A DNA stretch of 64,000 bases from Butyrivibrio sp. LC3010 (GTDB lineage: Bacteria; Bacillota; Clostridia; Lachnospirales; Lachnospiraceae). This document shows, piece by piece, positions 42,396 through 50,032 of the stretch; positions within the stretch are counted from its first letter, which is position 1, and every line of letters begins with the position of its first letter. A program made the translations under genes and the position numbers. The stretch is from contig NZ_AUJU01000011.1 in assembly GCF_000424385.1 (NCBI RefSeq), positions 1-64,000 of the forward strand, given 5' to 3'. The notes under the pieces are model-generated. The model was not told where the DNA came from. It was given only the letters and a program-made list of their open reading frames with translations, and made no database searches.

Positions 42396-42815
42396 ATGAA
42401 ATTGAATTACACTATTAAGTCATATTCCAAAGAGGATGATGTTGCACACACCAAAGGCGGTGAAAAAGGTTCCCGTATCCTTCCGCTATCTGACAGAGCC
42501 ATTGATGTCCTTAAAAGCCTCGGAATGCCGGATGACTTATCTGATCACATTGTTGTTACAAGTCATGGCAACCCACTCAATACAGGGCATTTTAATGACC
42601 ATTTGAAAGCTATCACAGCAAAAGCCGGTGTCCCTTATCTGTCATCACACAAAATCAGATTTTGGAGTGTAACAGAACTTGCAAGAGCAACCGGAGGTGA
42701 TCTTCAAACTGTCATGTACGCAGCAGGTCATGCAGACAAAAACACTACTCTACACTACATCAGAGCCGTTCAGCAAGATGCTAGACTTGACGAAATAAGG
42801 TCATGTTTTGGTTGA
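42396..42815 (+). pseudogene. Tyrosine integrase, C-terminal catalytic fragment
   Basis: The 139 residues carry the C-terminal part of a tyrosine recombinase: TKGGEKGSRILPLSDRAIDV, the HxxR box as SSHKIRF, the second His as YAAGHAD and the nucleophile Tyr in TLHYIRA. The N-terminal DNA-binding domain and the first catalytic arginine are missing and no ribosome binding site precedes the first ATG. It cannot be active. The gene ends 50 bases before repeat copy B, the usual place of an integrase gene next to its attachment site. Confidence 0.8.
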
Positions 42816-42864
42816 TAAATAGGTTACGACCACTTTACGACCACTATTTTAGGGCAATAAAAAA

Positions 42865-42920
42865 CCCTTAAACCCAGATAAATACTGGATTTAAGGGCGA
42901 GCTGGCAACGGGAATCGGAT
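42865..42920 (-). repeat. 56-bp direct repeat, copy B (attachment-site-like)
   Basis: Identical to 39616-39671. In this copy CTGG-AACG/CGTT-CCAG also forms a hairpin. An integrase fragment lies on each side of it, both pointing into it, as expected for an attachment site that has received more than one element. Confidence 0.75.
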
Positions 42921-43494
42921 CGTTGACCAGTTTCAGAAGCCGCATAGAAAGGAGGTTTTCAGCACTCTCTTTTAAAAAAGACCACTTCAAAGACCACTCA
43001 ACCGCCATCTGGAATGCCGGCCTGAGGACCCCTCTTATTGTCTTTACCGAGCTATATCCCCGGCCATCTTCCTTCTGTAATTTTATTAAAAACAACTTTG
43101 CATCAGATGTTTTTACCTGTGATATCTTTTTCCCACCAAAAGGCTCTTTAGCAAGTATGTTCTTTGCAAAGTTATAATTATTTCGCGTATTATGCTTAAC
43201 CCCGGTTTTAGTAGCCAAGTATCTTTCCACCAGTTCCAGAACTGTCATGTTCTTACCCGTAGGGTCTATCTGTGAGTCTAGATCATAACCGATAAGCTTT
43301 TCCTTTTCTCTAAGTGAAATGTCCGGCTTTTTACCTTTTAACTGTGGATCTATAGGCTCAAGCCTCCAGCTATAAACGAAATGTGGCTTACCACCAATAT
43401 GGTATTTGAACTGGTATTTACCATTTGCTCTTATTGACTCTCCGCACCTTAAAACTCTGTGCTTACTGTCTCTTCTTTGACTACCTTTTGCCAT
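42868..43494 (-). pseudogene. Tyrosine integrase, N-terminal fragment (Tn916-like)
   Basis: Residues 1-165 match the arm-binding and core-binding domains of Tn916-type integrases (RRDSKHRVLRCGESIRANGK, then FVYSWRLEPIDP, SLREKEK, and VLRPAFQMAV). The catalytic domain is absent. After AFQMAV the frame passes into the GACCACT motifs and repeat copy B and ends there with SPLNPVFIWV. It is therefore truncated by recombination. It overlaps the upstream excisionase-like gene by 14 bases, the native arrangement of such modules. Confidence 0.8.
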
Positions 43495-43699
43495 ATGCCC
43501 TCCTCCGTAATTCTGGATGATTTTCTAAATATTTTTCAAATTCTGCCCGGATTATGAGGTTTCTGCCGTCATAGTACTTAACTGTAAAATCTGTATGCTC
43601 ATCCATCAGCTTCCACATTTTTCTCCTGCTAAGTACATAAAATGTAATTACTTCCTCCGGTGTAATGATGCTTTTATTCCCTGGTGATGGCTTTATCAT
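43481..43699 (-). CDS. Excisionase-like small DNA-binding protein
   Basis: The start is the ATG at 43697-43699 with AGGAGG 8 bases upstream, giving 72 residues (IITPEEVITFYVLSRRKMWK, then IIRAEFEKYLENHPELRRR). The layout, a winged-helix-type helix pair followed by a strand and basic tail, matches Tn916 Xis-like proteins. It overlaps the integrase fragment by 14 bases. Probably an excision accessory factor that no longer has its integrase. Confidence 0.65.
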   Translation of the reverse strand: MIKPSPGNKSIITPEEVITFYVLSRRKMWKLMDEHTDFTVKYYDGRNLIIRAEFEKYLENHPELRRRAYGKR

Positions 43700-43773
43700 G
43701 CTGCTTTCCTCCTTTTGTCTATATATCACTCTAAGCGCCAGACATATCAACTACTATCAGCAGACAAAAGGGA

Positions 43774-43983
43774 TTAAATACAAGAAGTTTCATCAATGTA
43801 CTTCTCGAACTTTCTTCTGTGTATCATGGTCCTATCCCCGTTATGAAGTCCTAAACCTGGATTCTCATTTACGAGGAATCTTATTCTCTTTTCACCTATT
43901 CCAAAGTACGCGGCTGCCTCCTTTACCGTCAGTAAGTACTTTTCGCTAAGTGAAACTGCTAAAACTTTCTTATTTTCTATCAT
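43774..43983 (-). CDS. Excisionase family protein
   Basis: A 69-residue protein with KYLLTVKEAAAYFGIGEKRI and MIHRRKFEKYID, the helix-turn-helix pattern of Tn916-type Xis. The start is ATG with GGGAGG upstream. It precedes the second excisionase-like gene by 74 bases. Such proteins bend attachment-site DNA to promote excision and repress integration. Confidence 0.8.
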   Translation of the reverse strand: MIENKKVLAVSLSEKYLLTVKEAAAYFGIGEKRIRFLVNENPGLGLHNGDRTMIHRRKFEKYIDETSCI

Positions 43984-44543
43984 AATTAGCCTCCCTAAAT
44001 AATCTCGTTTACAAAGCTTCTATATTCCTTAATTACAGAACCAGCAGAAATGAACGAGAAAAAATAATAACTTTCTAATAGTTATGTAATTGAGACATAT
44101 GGATTTTCCGGTTTTTACAGATAAAATTATTATCTTAGTAAACAGAATTCATATCATCCTATCTTCCTAAGGGGATTTGATGGATACAATTCCGGGATAA
44201 TGTCAAAAAAATAAGACCAGGCAACACCTGACCCAATCTTGCATGTTTCTCATTATTCTTACATCTATTATGATTATTACGCATTGATAAACCTTTGCTT
44301 CTTGAAATATAAAAAGCTGTAATACAATTATTTAGAACAATATTTTTCTATATTATGAAGAGACTTATATATATATCCATCATATATAAAAATGTCAAAA
44401 AACATCTATTTATGTATTTTATATAAAAAATTTAGAATGATTTAAAACCCCATATGTTGCATAAAGTTTATAATATTAACGAATTAAAACATCTTTACCA
44501 ATAATGTTTTTTATATTTTTATGAAGGGGGAAACTCAAATTTT
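43984..44543. other. Intergenic region before the BspA-like gene
   Basis: No gene seen; the region is very AT-rich. GGTCAGG/CCTGG at about 44214-44236 with a minus-strand TTATTTTTTTG tail looks like an orphan minus-strand terminator. The promoter of the BspA-like gene should lie in 44340-44520, but the T/A-rich sequence offers several candidates and I cannot choose. Confidence 0.4.
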
Positions 44544-46457
44544 ATGAAAAGCAATCGCGCTACCATTATTGGCCTACTATCTTTTTTATTTTTTCTATCA
44601 TTTCACTCGGTGAGGGTTTTAGCTGCGGACACGACTTGGCAAGACGACTACGACTATATTTTAGATTCTAGTAGTGAAAATATTATCATTACTGGTTATA
44701 AGGGAACATCTGAATCTATAATAATCCCTGCAAAGGCAACAATTAATAATATAGATTATAATACATTAATGGGGAAAACCTCCACTCCATCTGCATCTAT
44801 GCCTCATTTTTCACTTCCTAGTAATGTGAAAACAATAAGCTTTCAATCTGGAGTATTATTTCCAAAAGATAGTCAATCAATGTTTTGGCGTGCAGAAAAC
44901 ATTACAAGTATCGATATGTCTGGAGTAAATACATCTCAAGTAGAAAATATGTGTGAAATGTTCGGATTTTGCAAAAAATTAGAAAACATAAATATTTCAT
45001 CAATTGATACAAGTAATGTCACTAATATGCGTGGCATGTTTAATAACTGTATTGCACTCAAATCTCTTAATCTGAGTAATTTTATGACCAGTAACGTTAC
45101 CGATATGGGATTTATGTTTAATCAATGTAATACACTTTCATCTCTTGTTGTAAGTAGTTTTAATACACAAAATGTTAAAAATATGTGCAATATGTTTGAG
45201 GGTTGTGAAAATCTAACATCATTAGATGTAAGTGGTTTTAATACCAGTAATGTAGTTGGTTTTGTTCAAGCTGGATTTAGCGGAATGTTCTCAAATTGCA
45301 AAAAGCTACAAAACATTGATGTAAGCCATTTTGATACTTCCAAGGGAACAGATTTTGAGGTTATGTTTGCAAATTGCAGTAGTTTAACAAGCCTTAATGT
45401 TGGGAATTTTAACACAAGTAATGCTGATGATATGTATGGTATGTTCCAAGGATGTTCCAGCCTTAAAAACTTAAATTTATCCAATTTTGATACAAGAAAA
45501 GTAAAATCAATGGGATCTATGTTTTTAGGATGTAGTAGCTTAGAATCAATTGATTTAAGTTCATTTAATACTTCTGGAGTTTCAAATTATTACGATATGT
45601 GGTGCATGTTTGCGGAGTGCCCTAAGTTGAAGGAATTAAATATTCAATCCTTTGATATGCGTAAAGTAAAGGATAATAGTGAAATGTTTAGGGAATCCTT
45701 TTCTAACGGATCTAAATTACATTTACCAAATACATTTCCAACAAATACAAAATTCGATGCAACAAATGCTTTTTTTAAAGTATATAACATGACTATATAT
45801 TATCCTAATACAATTGCTTCATGGCGCAATTTAAAATATAATGCATTGATTAGCAATACTGTAACCATCGTATGCTCAGATGGAACTATAAAAGGAGAAC
45901 TTGCCTCAGGAAGTGCTGATGGAAATACCGAAGATTCTTCAAATAATAATGAACAAAATAATAATGGTTCCAACGGTTCTTCATATAATACGGATAATAG
46001 TGATTCCAACAATTCATCAGGCAATACTAACAATAATGATGATTCTAACAGTTCTTCAAGTAATACTGACAATAATAATAGTTCAGCCAGCCAAAAAACT
46101 GATGATTCAATTACAGAAGACGTAACCAAAAATGCAAATAAATCTGAGATTATTGATCCTAACCAAAAGTCAACGCGTATCTCAAAACTAAAAACTGGAA
46201 ATAAATCACTCACTATTTCATGGAAAAAGCAATCCACAAAGGCAATCAAAGGTTATGAACTTCAATATAGTACTAATAATAGGTTTGAAACTAATGTCCA
46301 TACAATAACTATAAATAAAGCCAAAACAACATCAAAAAAGATAAAAAAGCTAAAAACTAAAAGAAAATACTATGTAAGAATACGAACATTTAAAAAATCA
46401 GGTTCTAATAAAATATACTCAAATTGGAGTAAAACAAAAAGTATTAGAATTAAATGA
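44544..46457 (+). CDS. BspA-like (DUF285) repeat surface protein with Fn3-like C-terminus
   Basis: A 637-residue exported protein. The signal peptide covers about 1-28 (LLSFLFFLSFHSVRVLAAD). Residues about 95-400 are some ten 25-residue DUF285 repeats with the pattern MFxxCxxLxxLxxSxFxTSNV. An Asn/Ser/Asp-rich low-complexity linker (about 455-530) leads to a C-terminal fibronectin-III-like domain (SLTISWKKQSTKAIKGYELQ, then KRKYYVRIRTFK). No LPxTG motif. Such proteins mediate adhesion or surface display in gut bacteria. The gene is markedly more AT-rich than its core neighbours, which supports transfer. A GAAGGGGG ribosome binding site lies 12-13 bases upstream. Confidence 0.88.
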   Translation: MKSNRATIIGLLSFLFFLSFHSVRVLAADTTWQDDYDYILDSSSENIIITGYKGTSESIIIPAKATINNIDYNTLMGKTSTPSASMPHFSLPSNVKTISFQSGVLFPKDSQSMFWRAENITSIDMSGVNTSQVENMCEMFGFCKKLENINISSIDTSNVTNMRGMFNNCIALKSLNLSNFMTSNVTDMGFMFNQCNTLSSLVVSSFNTQNVKNMCNMFEGCENLTSLDVSGFNTSNVVGFVQAGFSGMFSNCKKLQNIDVSHFDTSKGTDFEVMFANCSSLTSLNVGNFNTSNADDMYGMFQGCSSLKNLNLSNFDTRKVKSMGSMFLGCSSLESIDLSSFNTSGVSNYYDMWCMFAECPKLKELNIQSFDMRKVKDNSEMFRESFSNGSKLHLPNTFPTNTKFDATNAFFKVYNMTIYYPNTIASWRNLKYNALISNTVTIVCSDGTIKGELASGSADGNTEDSSNNNEQNNNGSNGSSYNTDNSDSNNSSGNTNNNDDSNSSSSNTDNNNSSASQKTDDSITEDVTKNANKSEIIDPNQKSTRISKLKTGNKSLTISWKKQSTKAIKGYELQYSTNNRFETNVHTITINKAKTTSKKIKKLKTKRKYYVRIRTFKKSGSNKIYSNWSKTKSIRIK

Positions 46458-46647
46458 CCCTATATCACGACCAGAATTAAATAATATAATCATTTCATTA
46501 CCAAAAAAATCACTTCCCGATTCAACATATTTACTGATTCTCTAACAGATATCATGAATTATGCTATAACCATTTTCAATTGATAAATAGCCCCCTTGCT
46601 CATTAAGCATTTAGACTAGTTTTTAATAAATGCTTTTGGCTAAAATA

Positions 46648-46690
46648 TTGACGTTCCCATAAACTAAAGTTAATGGGAACGTCAATTTTC
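46648..46690. terminator. Terminator downstream of the BspA-like gene
   Basis: TTGACGTTCCCAT/ATGGGAACGTCAA forms a perfect 13-bp stem followed by TTTTC on the plus strand. It lies 190 bases after the stop. It may also serve the minus-strand small frame at 46804-47031. Confidence 0.75.
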
Positions 46691-46803
46691 ATAATTCTCG
46701 AATTATTAAGCACCGTCCTCGCATAGTAATTATCGACATAACATTTTCATACTCCATAACAAGTCCACTTATTCTATGAATAACATACTAATATATATAT
46801 ATT

Positions 46804-47031
46804 CTAATGAGCATCCATATCTGATAATAAACTACTTAATTCTGCTGTTACCAAGATAAGTTTATCTGCCACATATTTTACTGCCCCTGGATTTTCAGCT
46901 AATATTTCTCTACTTTGTAAACCTACTTCACCAATGATGTTCACAACTTCAGATAATAATGATAGTTCGAAGTATACGCCATTCAGCTTATCTAATAATT
47001 CTTTTTCAACTTGTACTGCTTCTATGATAAT
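46804..47031 (-). CDS. Small helical protein with non-ATG start
   Basis: An open frame of up to 75 residues, missed by ATG/GTG/TTG searches, reads EAVQVEKELLDKLNGVYFEL and continues to AELSSLLSDMDAH and stop. GGAGG stands 4-10 bases before three consecutive isoleucine codons (ATT ATC ATA), so translation may begin at one of them. An ATG overlapping the GGAGG is in another frame and meets a stop after six codons. The reading is helix-rich with sensible composition. A frameshifted relic of an ATG-started gene is the alternative. Function unknown. Confidence 0.4.
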   Translation of the reverse strand: MIIEAVQVEKELLDKLNGVYFELSLLSEVVNIIGEVGLQSREILAENPGAVKYVADKLILVTAELSSLLSDMDAH

Positions 47032-47386
47032 TCAACCTCCATAATTATTTCACGATCGCCAAACTAATATGTCATATTTCAAAAGCTTAAACAAGATTTC
47101 AAAGGCGCTAATATACTTCTCATTTATCGTATGGAATATTTTATTTGTATTCTATATACTGTACATATATTATCGTTATTTAGATTGTATAAAATATTAT
47201 TTTCTTACGCATAATTGCTGCCTTTTTAGACTTGTATAACATAAATGCTTAAGAAATAAACGCAATTGTTTTAATTGCCAATTCAGAGTTTATCTACTTT
47301 ACTTATCACCAAGCCACCCTATCATCAAATAAAGAGTTTCGAGCATTATAGTAAAGGGCATTTCAACATAATAATAATCTAAAAAA
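47032..47386. other. AT-rich intergenic region
   Basis: I see no gene, repeat or clear promoter here apart from the terminator at its right end. Confidence 0.4.
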
Positions 47387-47409
47387 GGGGCACCATTCCA
47401 TGATGCCCC
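47381..47409 (-). terminator. Terminator of the Fn3-like gene
   Basis: GGGGCA-CAT/ATG-TGCCCC forms the stem; on the minus strand it is followed by TTTTTTAGATT. It lies 11 bases after the stop codon. Confidence 0.85.
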
Positions 47410-47419
47410 TAGATAACAT

Positions 47420-47812
47420 TTATTTCTTTATTTTCACTTTCTTAACAGAAGACCAACGACCCACGTTACCATCCTTGTCAATAGCTCGCACTCTTACATA
47501 GTTTTTTCCCTTAGATTTGCACTTAATATTGACATCGTTTTTACTAGTTTTCTTTGATATTAAGTTCCTATCATTGAAATCTTTAGTTTTAGAAATCTGA
47601 ATTTCATACTTTTTTGCATTACTTTGTTTCATCCATTTGAGCCTTACTTTTTTTCCTGACTTTACCTTAGCTTTTAAACCTTTTACAGTGTTTACTGTGG
47701 ATGAAATCCTTTCGTATCCAATCAGTTTAATGAGATCTTCTTTTGAAAGACCTTTTTTATGGCGAGCTCCCCTCACAAGTGCTGCTATGTGTTTTCTGCT
47801 TGTATTATCCAT
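47420..47812 (-). CDS. Small protein with Fn3-like domain
   Basis: A 130-residue basic protein. Residues about 42-130 resemble the C-terminal Fn3-like domain of the BspA-like protein nearby (KVRLKWMKQSNAKKYEIQIS, then KGKNYVRVRAIDKDG and WSSVKKVKIKK). Residues 1-40 (ARHKKGLSKEDLIKLIGYER) are basic and helical and not a signal peptide. It may be a displaced surface-domain fragment fused to an unrelated start, or a cytoplasmic protein. No partner gene is adjacent. Confidence 0.55.
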   Translation of the reverse strand: MDNTSRKHIAALVRGARHKKGLSKEDLIKLIGYERISSTVNTVKGLKAKVKSGKKVRLKWMKQSNAKKYEIQISKTKDFNDRNLISKKTSKNDVNIKCKSKGKNYVRVRAIDKDGNVGRWSSVKKVKIKK

Positions 47813-48034
47813 TTCTATTCCTTAATCTGAGAACGTTCTAAGGTGAATAATATAGGATTGTAAAGCCAAAATCCACACCACTTTTGAAGTTTTAGAAATT
47901 TAGAAACATTAGGTTTTATGTGGGTGTAATGTACTTTGGTTTATCAAAAATGATAGTTTTTCAGTCTTCAGCGAGCAAGATGGTCAATTCGCCATAATAT
48001 ACAGTATAAGTTCATACATGAAAAGAGAACGTTT

Positions 48035-48232
48035 ATGAAAACAGTAGGAAAAATGATTGTAATGACCTTGCTGGGTGTCCTGTTGGGATGTTTGTTCGCC
48101 AAGATATGGAAGGAAGAAGGTGCTGCCTTCGCCGCGTCGAGGTCGAGGCAATATTCTTTAAATGATATAAAACAAAAAATGATTCCTTTTAATCCTTATG
48201 AAAAAGCGCAACAAAGAAATAAAGCACCATAA
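48035..48232 (+). CDS. Small membrane protein, left flank of the restriction locus
   Basis: A 65-residue protein with one hydrophobic segment (VMTLLGVLLGCLFAKIW) and a polar C-terminal tail. It is homologous to the 58-residue protein at 54877-55053; both share LGVLLGC-F-A and GAAF. The upstream DNA of the two also aligns for about 140 bases and both end in hairpins with AAAGCACC/GGTGCTTT. The ribosome binding site is weak (AAGAGAACG). Function unknown; small toxin-like or signalling peptides have this form. Confidence 0.55.
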   Translation: MKTVGKMIVMTLLGVLLGCLFAKIWKEEGAAFAASRSRQYSLNDIKQKMIPFNPYEKAQQRNKAP

Positions 48233-48262
48233 TCTCATACATCAGAGATAAAGGTGCTTTAT
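48219..48262. terminator. Hairpin after the left small membrane protein gene
   Basis: ATAAAGCACC/GGTGCTTTAT with inner ATCTC/GAGAT. It lies between convergent genes and is related to the hairpin at 55103-55146. Confidence 0.65.
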
Positions 48263-48263
48263 C

Positions 48264-48875
48264 TTATTTCAGATTACGACGATCAAGTATTTTATCCATG
48301 GTAGGTCTGCTAACACCAAGTTCTTCAGCCATCTTGGATTTACTGATTTTCCGGGACATGTATTCATTGTAGAGTTCTTTTAGCTTTTCTTCATCAATCT
48401 GCTTTTGCTGACCACCTTTATATTTCCCGGCAGCCTTAGCAATTGCAATACCTTCAGCCTGTCTTTTTCGTATGGTGATACGTTCCTGTTCAGCCTGCGA
48501 TGCAAGAACTTCTACAAGAATATTATTTACCATGTCGAGGATCCATTCCTGACCTTCAACAGGCTTGAAATTAGTAGTGGGAATATCAAGTATTCTTACA
48601 CGGATATTGTGTGATTTATAGTATTCAAGTTCTTCCTTTATATCCTTTTTGTTCCTTCCGAGACGGTCTAGTGACATTACAACAAGAGTATCCCCGTCAC
48701 GGAGCATATGATTCTTCATGGCCTGATATTCTGGTCGGTCAAGATCTTTGCCTGATTTCTTTTCAGTTATGATGTCGTGTTCATCTGCACCGTCTTTTTT
48801 GAATGCCTCTATCTGACGGGATAGGTTCTGTGATGTTGTTGAAACACGGGCATAATAATAAGTTTTTGCTGCCAT
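48264..48875 (-). CDS. Serine recombinase (resolvase/invertase family)
   Basis: A 203-residue site-specific recombinase. The catalytic serine lies in YYYARVSTTSQNLSRQ at the N-terminus; GDTLVVMSLDRLGRNKKDI and ASQAEQERITIRKRQAEGI are the conserved catalytic-domain and helix-E segments. A C-terminal helix-turn-helix (ISKSKMAEELGVSRPTMDKI) binds DNA. The size fits Pin/Tn3-type enzymes. It starts ATG with GAGGTG, 11 bases downstream of hsdS on the same strand, so it belongs to the restriction operon. It may rearrange DNA at hsdS or be a resolvase carried with it. Confidence 0.92.
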   Translation of the reverse strand: MAAKTYYYARVSTTSQNLSRQIEAFKKDGADEHDIITEKKSGKDLDRPEYQAMKNHMLRDGDTLVVMSLDRLGRNKKDIKEELEYYKSHNIRVRILDIPTTNFKPVEGQEWILDMVNNILVEVLASQAEQERITIRKRQAEGIAIAKAAGKYKGGQQKQIDEEKLKELYNEYMSRKISKSKMAEELGVSRPTMDKILDRRNLK

Positions 48876-48886
48876 ATATGCACCTC

Positions 48887-50020
48887 TTATACAAACATCT
48901 GCTGAAGCAATCCTTTTTTGAGTTCTTTATACATGTCGCACTTACGCTGATGAAGGGTGATAAGGTTGTCGAGGCTATCGAAATATTCAGAAATCTTTCT
49001 TTGTTCACTTACTGATGGAATATAAACCTTACTATCATGTACATCATTTCGATTAAGTGTCGGAACTCCACTACCTGTTCCAAACTTTGACAAATCAAGC
49101 CACTGATACAAATGATAGATAAACTTAGGTTCATTTCCCTTGAAATCAGTTACCCATAAAGATGTATTATGAGGCCAATAATCGCTCTCTATATAATGAA
49201 CCTTCCCTATCGTTCCAGAACGACCTGTTACAACCCCAGGTCCTTTGACTTTATATTTATTATGATATCCACCTATACCATTCGACATTACAACCGGATA
49301 ATCACCATTTTCCATCTGTGATGTCGGAAGGTCAAATCCTCTTTGTAGCGGAGCTATATCTAAAACCTTACGCTGTTCCCAATCGTCAGTAAAACCTGGG
49401 AATCTTATTTCAGGTACAGACATCCCCTCTTTCGGAAACATCTTTTGCAACATTCCCTTTTTATACTCTTTGATTTTGTCTAACTTACGCTGATGAAGGG
49501 TGATAAGGTTGTCAATCTGACTAAAAAATTCTCCAATCTTAGTCTGCTCTTCAATATAAGGAAGCATAAACTCAGTCTTTAGAAAATTATCATTATACAA
49601 TCTCTTGATCGTAGAGCCTTCACATGACCATTCGACAACACTGTATAAAACCTTTAAAAAAGTATTATCAATATTGTCACCATGTTTTAACCAAACAATA
49701 TTTGAATCCTGAAAATACTCGTCTTCTCCTGTATATTCAACGGTTCTTCCGATACTTCCAGATGCAGAAATCAAAATATCACCTTTGCTCGGATATTGGT
49801 ATGCTTTCTTATATTCCTCAAATAACTCTCTCGAAATATATGCATCCGGAGTGCCTCCAAACGTTCCAATCTTGTAAAATGGAACATCACCTTCTTCAGA
49901 AGTTTGTTCTTTGAAAATTCTCTTACACATGGCAACCGAGCCAACATCTCCAAACTTACGCTGTTCCCAATCGTCAGTAAATCCAGGGAATCTTAACTTT
50001 GGTGCTTTTTTATTACTCAT
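48887..50020 (-). CDS. hsdS: Type I restriction-modification specificity subunit
   Basis: Recognises the bipartite DNA target of the type I complex. The 377 residues hold two target-recognition domains, each introduced by RFPGFTDDWEQRK (residues about 10 and 210) and followed by a conserved helix DNLITLHQRK. The matching DNA segments are near-identical direct repeats: 49367-49407 with 49955-49995, and 48941-48970 with 49484-49513. These would allow exchange of recognition domains. No inverted partial hsdS copy is in the window. The start is ATG with AAGGAGGGG. It lies 12 bases after hsdM. Confidence 0.95.
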   Translation of the reverse strand: MSNKKAPKLRFPGFTDDWEQRKFGDVGSVAMCKRIFKEQTSEEGDVPFYKIGTFGGTPDAYISRELFEEYKKAYQYPSKGDILISASGSIGRTVEYTGEDEYFQDSNIVWLKHGDNIDNTFLKVLYSVVEWSCEGSTIKRLYNDNFLKTEFMLPYIEEQTKIGEFFSQIDNLITLHQRKLDKIKEYKKGMLQKMFPKEGMSVPEIRFPGFTDDWEQRKVLDIAPLQRGFDLPTSQMENGDYPVVMSNGIGGYHNKYKVKGPGVVTGRSGTIGKVHYIESDYWPHNTSLWVTDFKGNEPKFIYHLYQWLDLSKFGTGSGVPTLNRNDVHDSKVYIPSVSEQRKISEYFDSLDNLITLHQRKCDMYKELKKGLLQQMFV

Positions 50021-50032
50021 AAAATCCCCTCC

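Larger units (their letters stand above)
39164..43983. mobile_element. Remnants of nested integrative elements
   Basis: The segment holds a truncated mobilization gene, two identical 56-bp direct repeats 3,249 bases apart, a tyrosine-integrase C-terminal fragment (plus strand), a tyrosine-integrase N-terminal fragment (minus strand), and two excisionase-like genes. Between the repeats are three genes of unknown role. This fits at least two element insertions at one attachment site followed by deletion. The outer boundaries are approximate. Confidence 0.65.

Noticed and set aside
44544..46457. LPxTG sortase anchoring of the BspA-like protein
   Set aside because: The C-terminus ends in an Fn3-like domain with no LPxTG, hydrophobic segment or charged tail.
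48887..50020. Classic invertible (phase-variable) hsdS locus
   Set aside because: All repeats inside hsdS are direct and no inverted or silent second hsdS fragment is present in the window.
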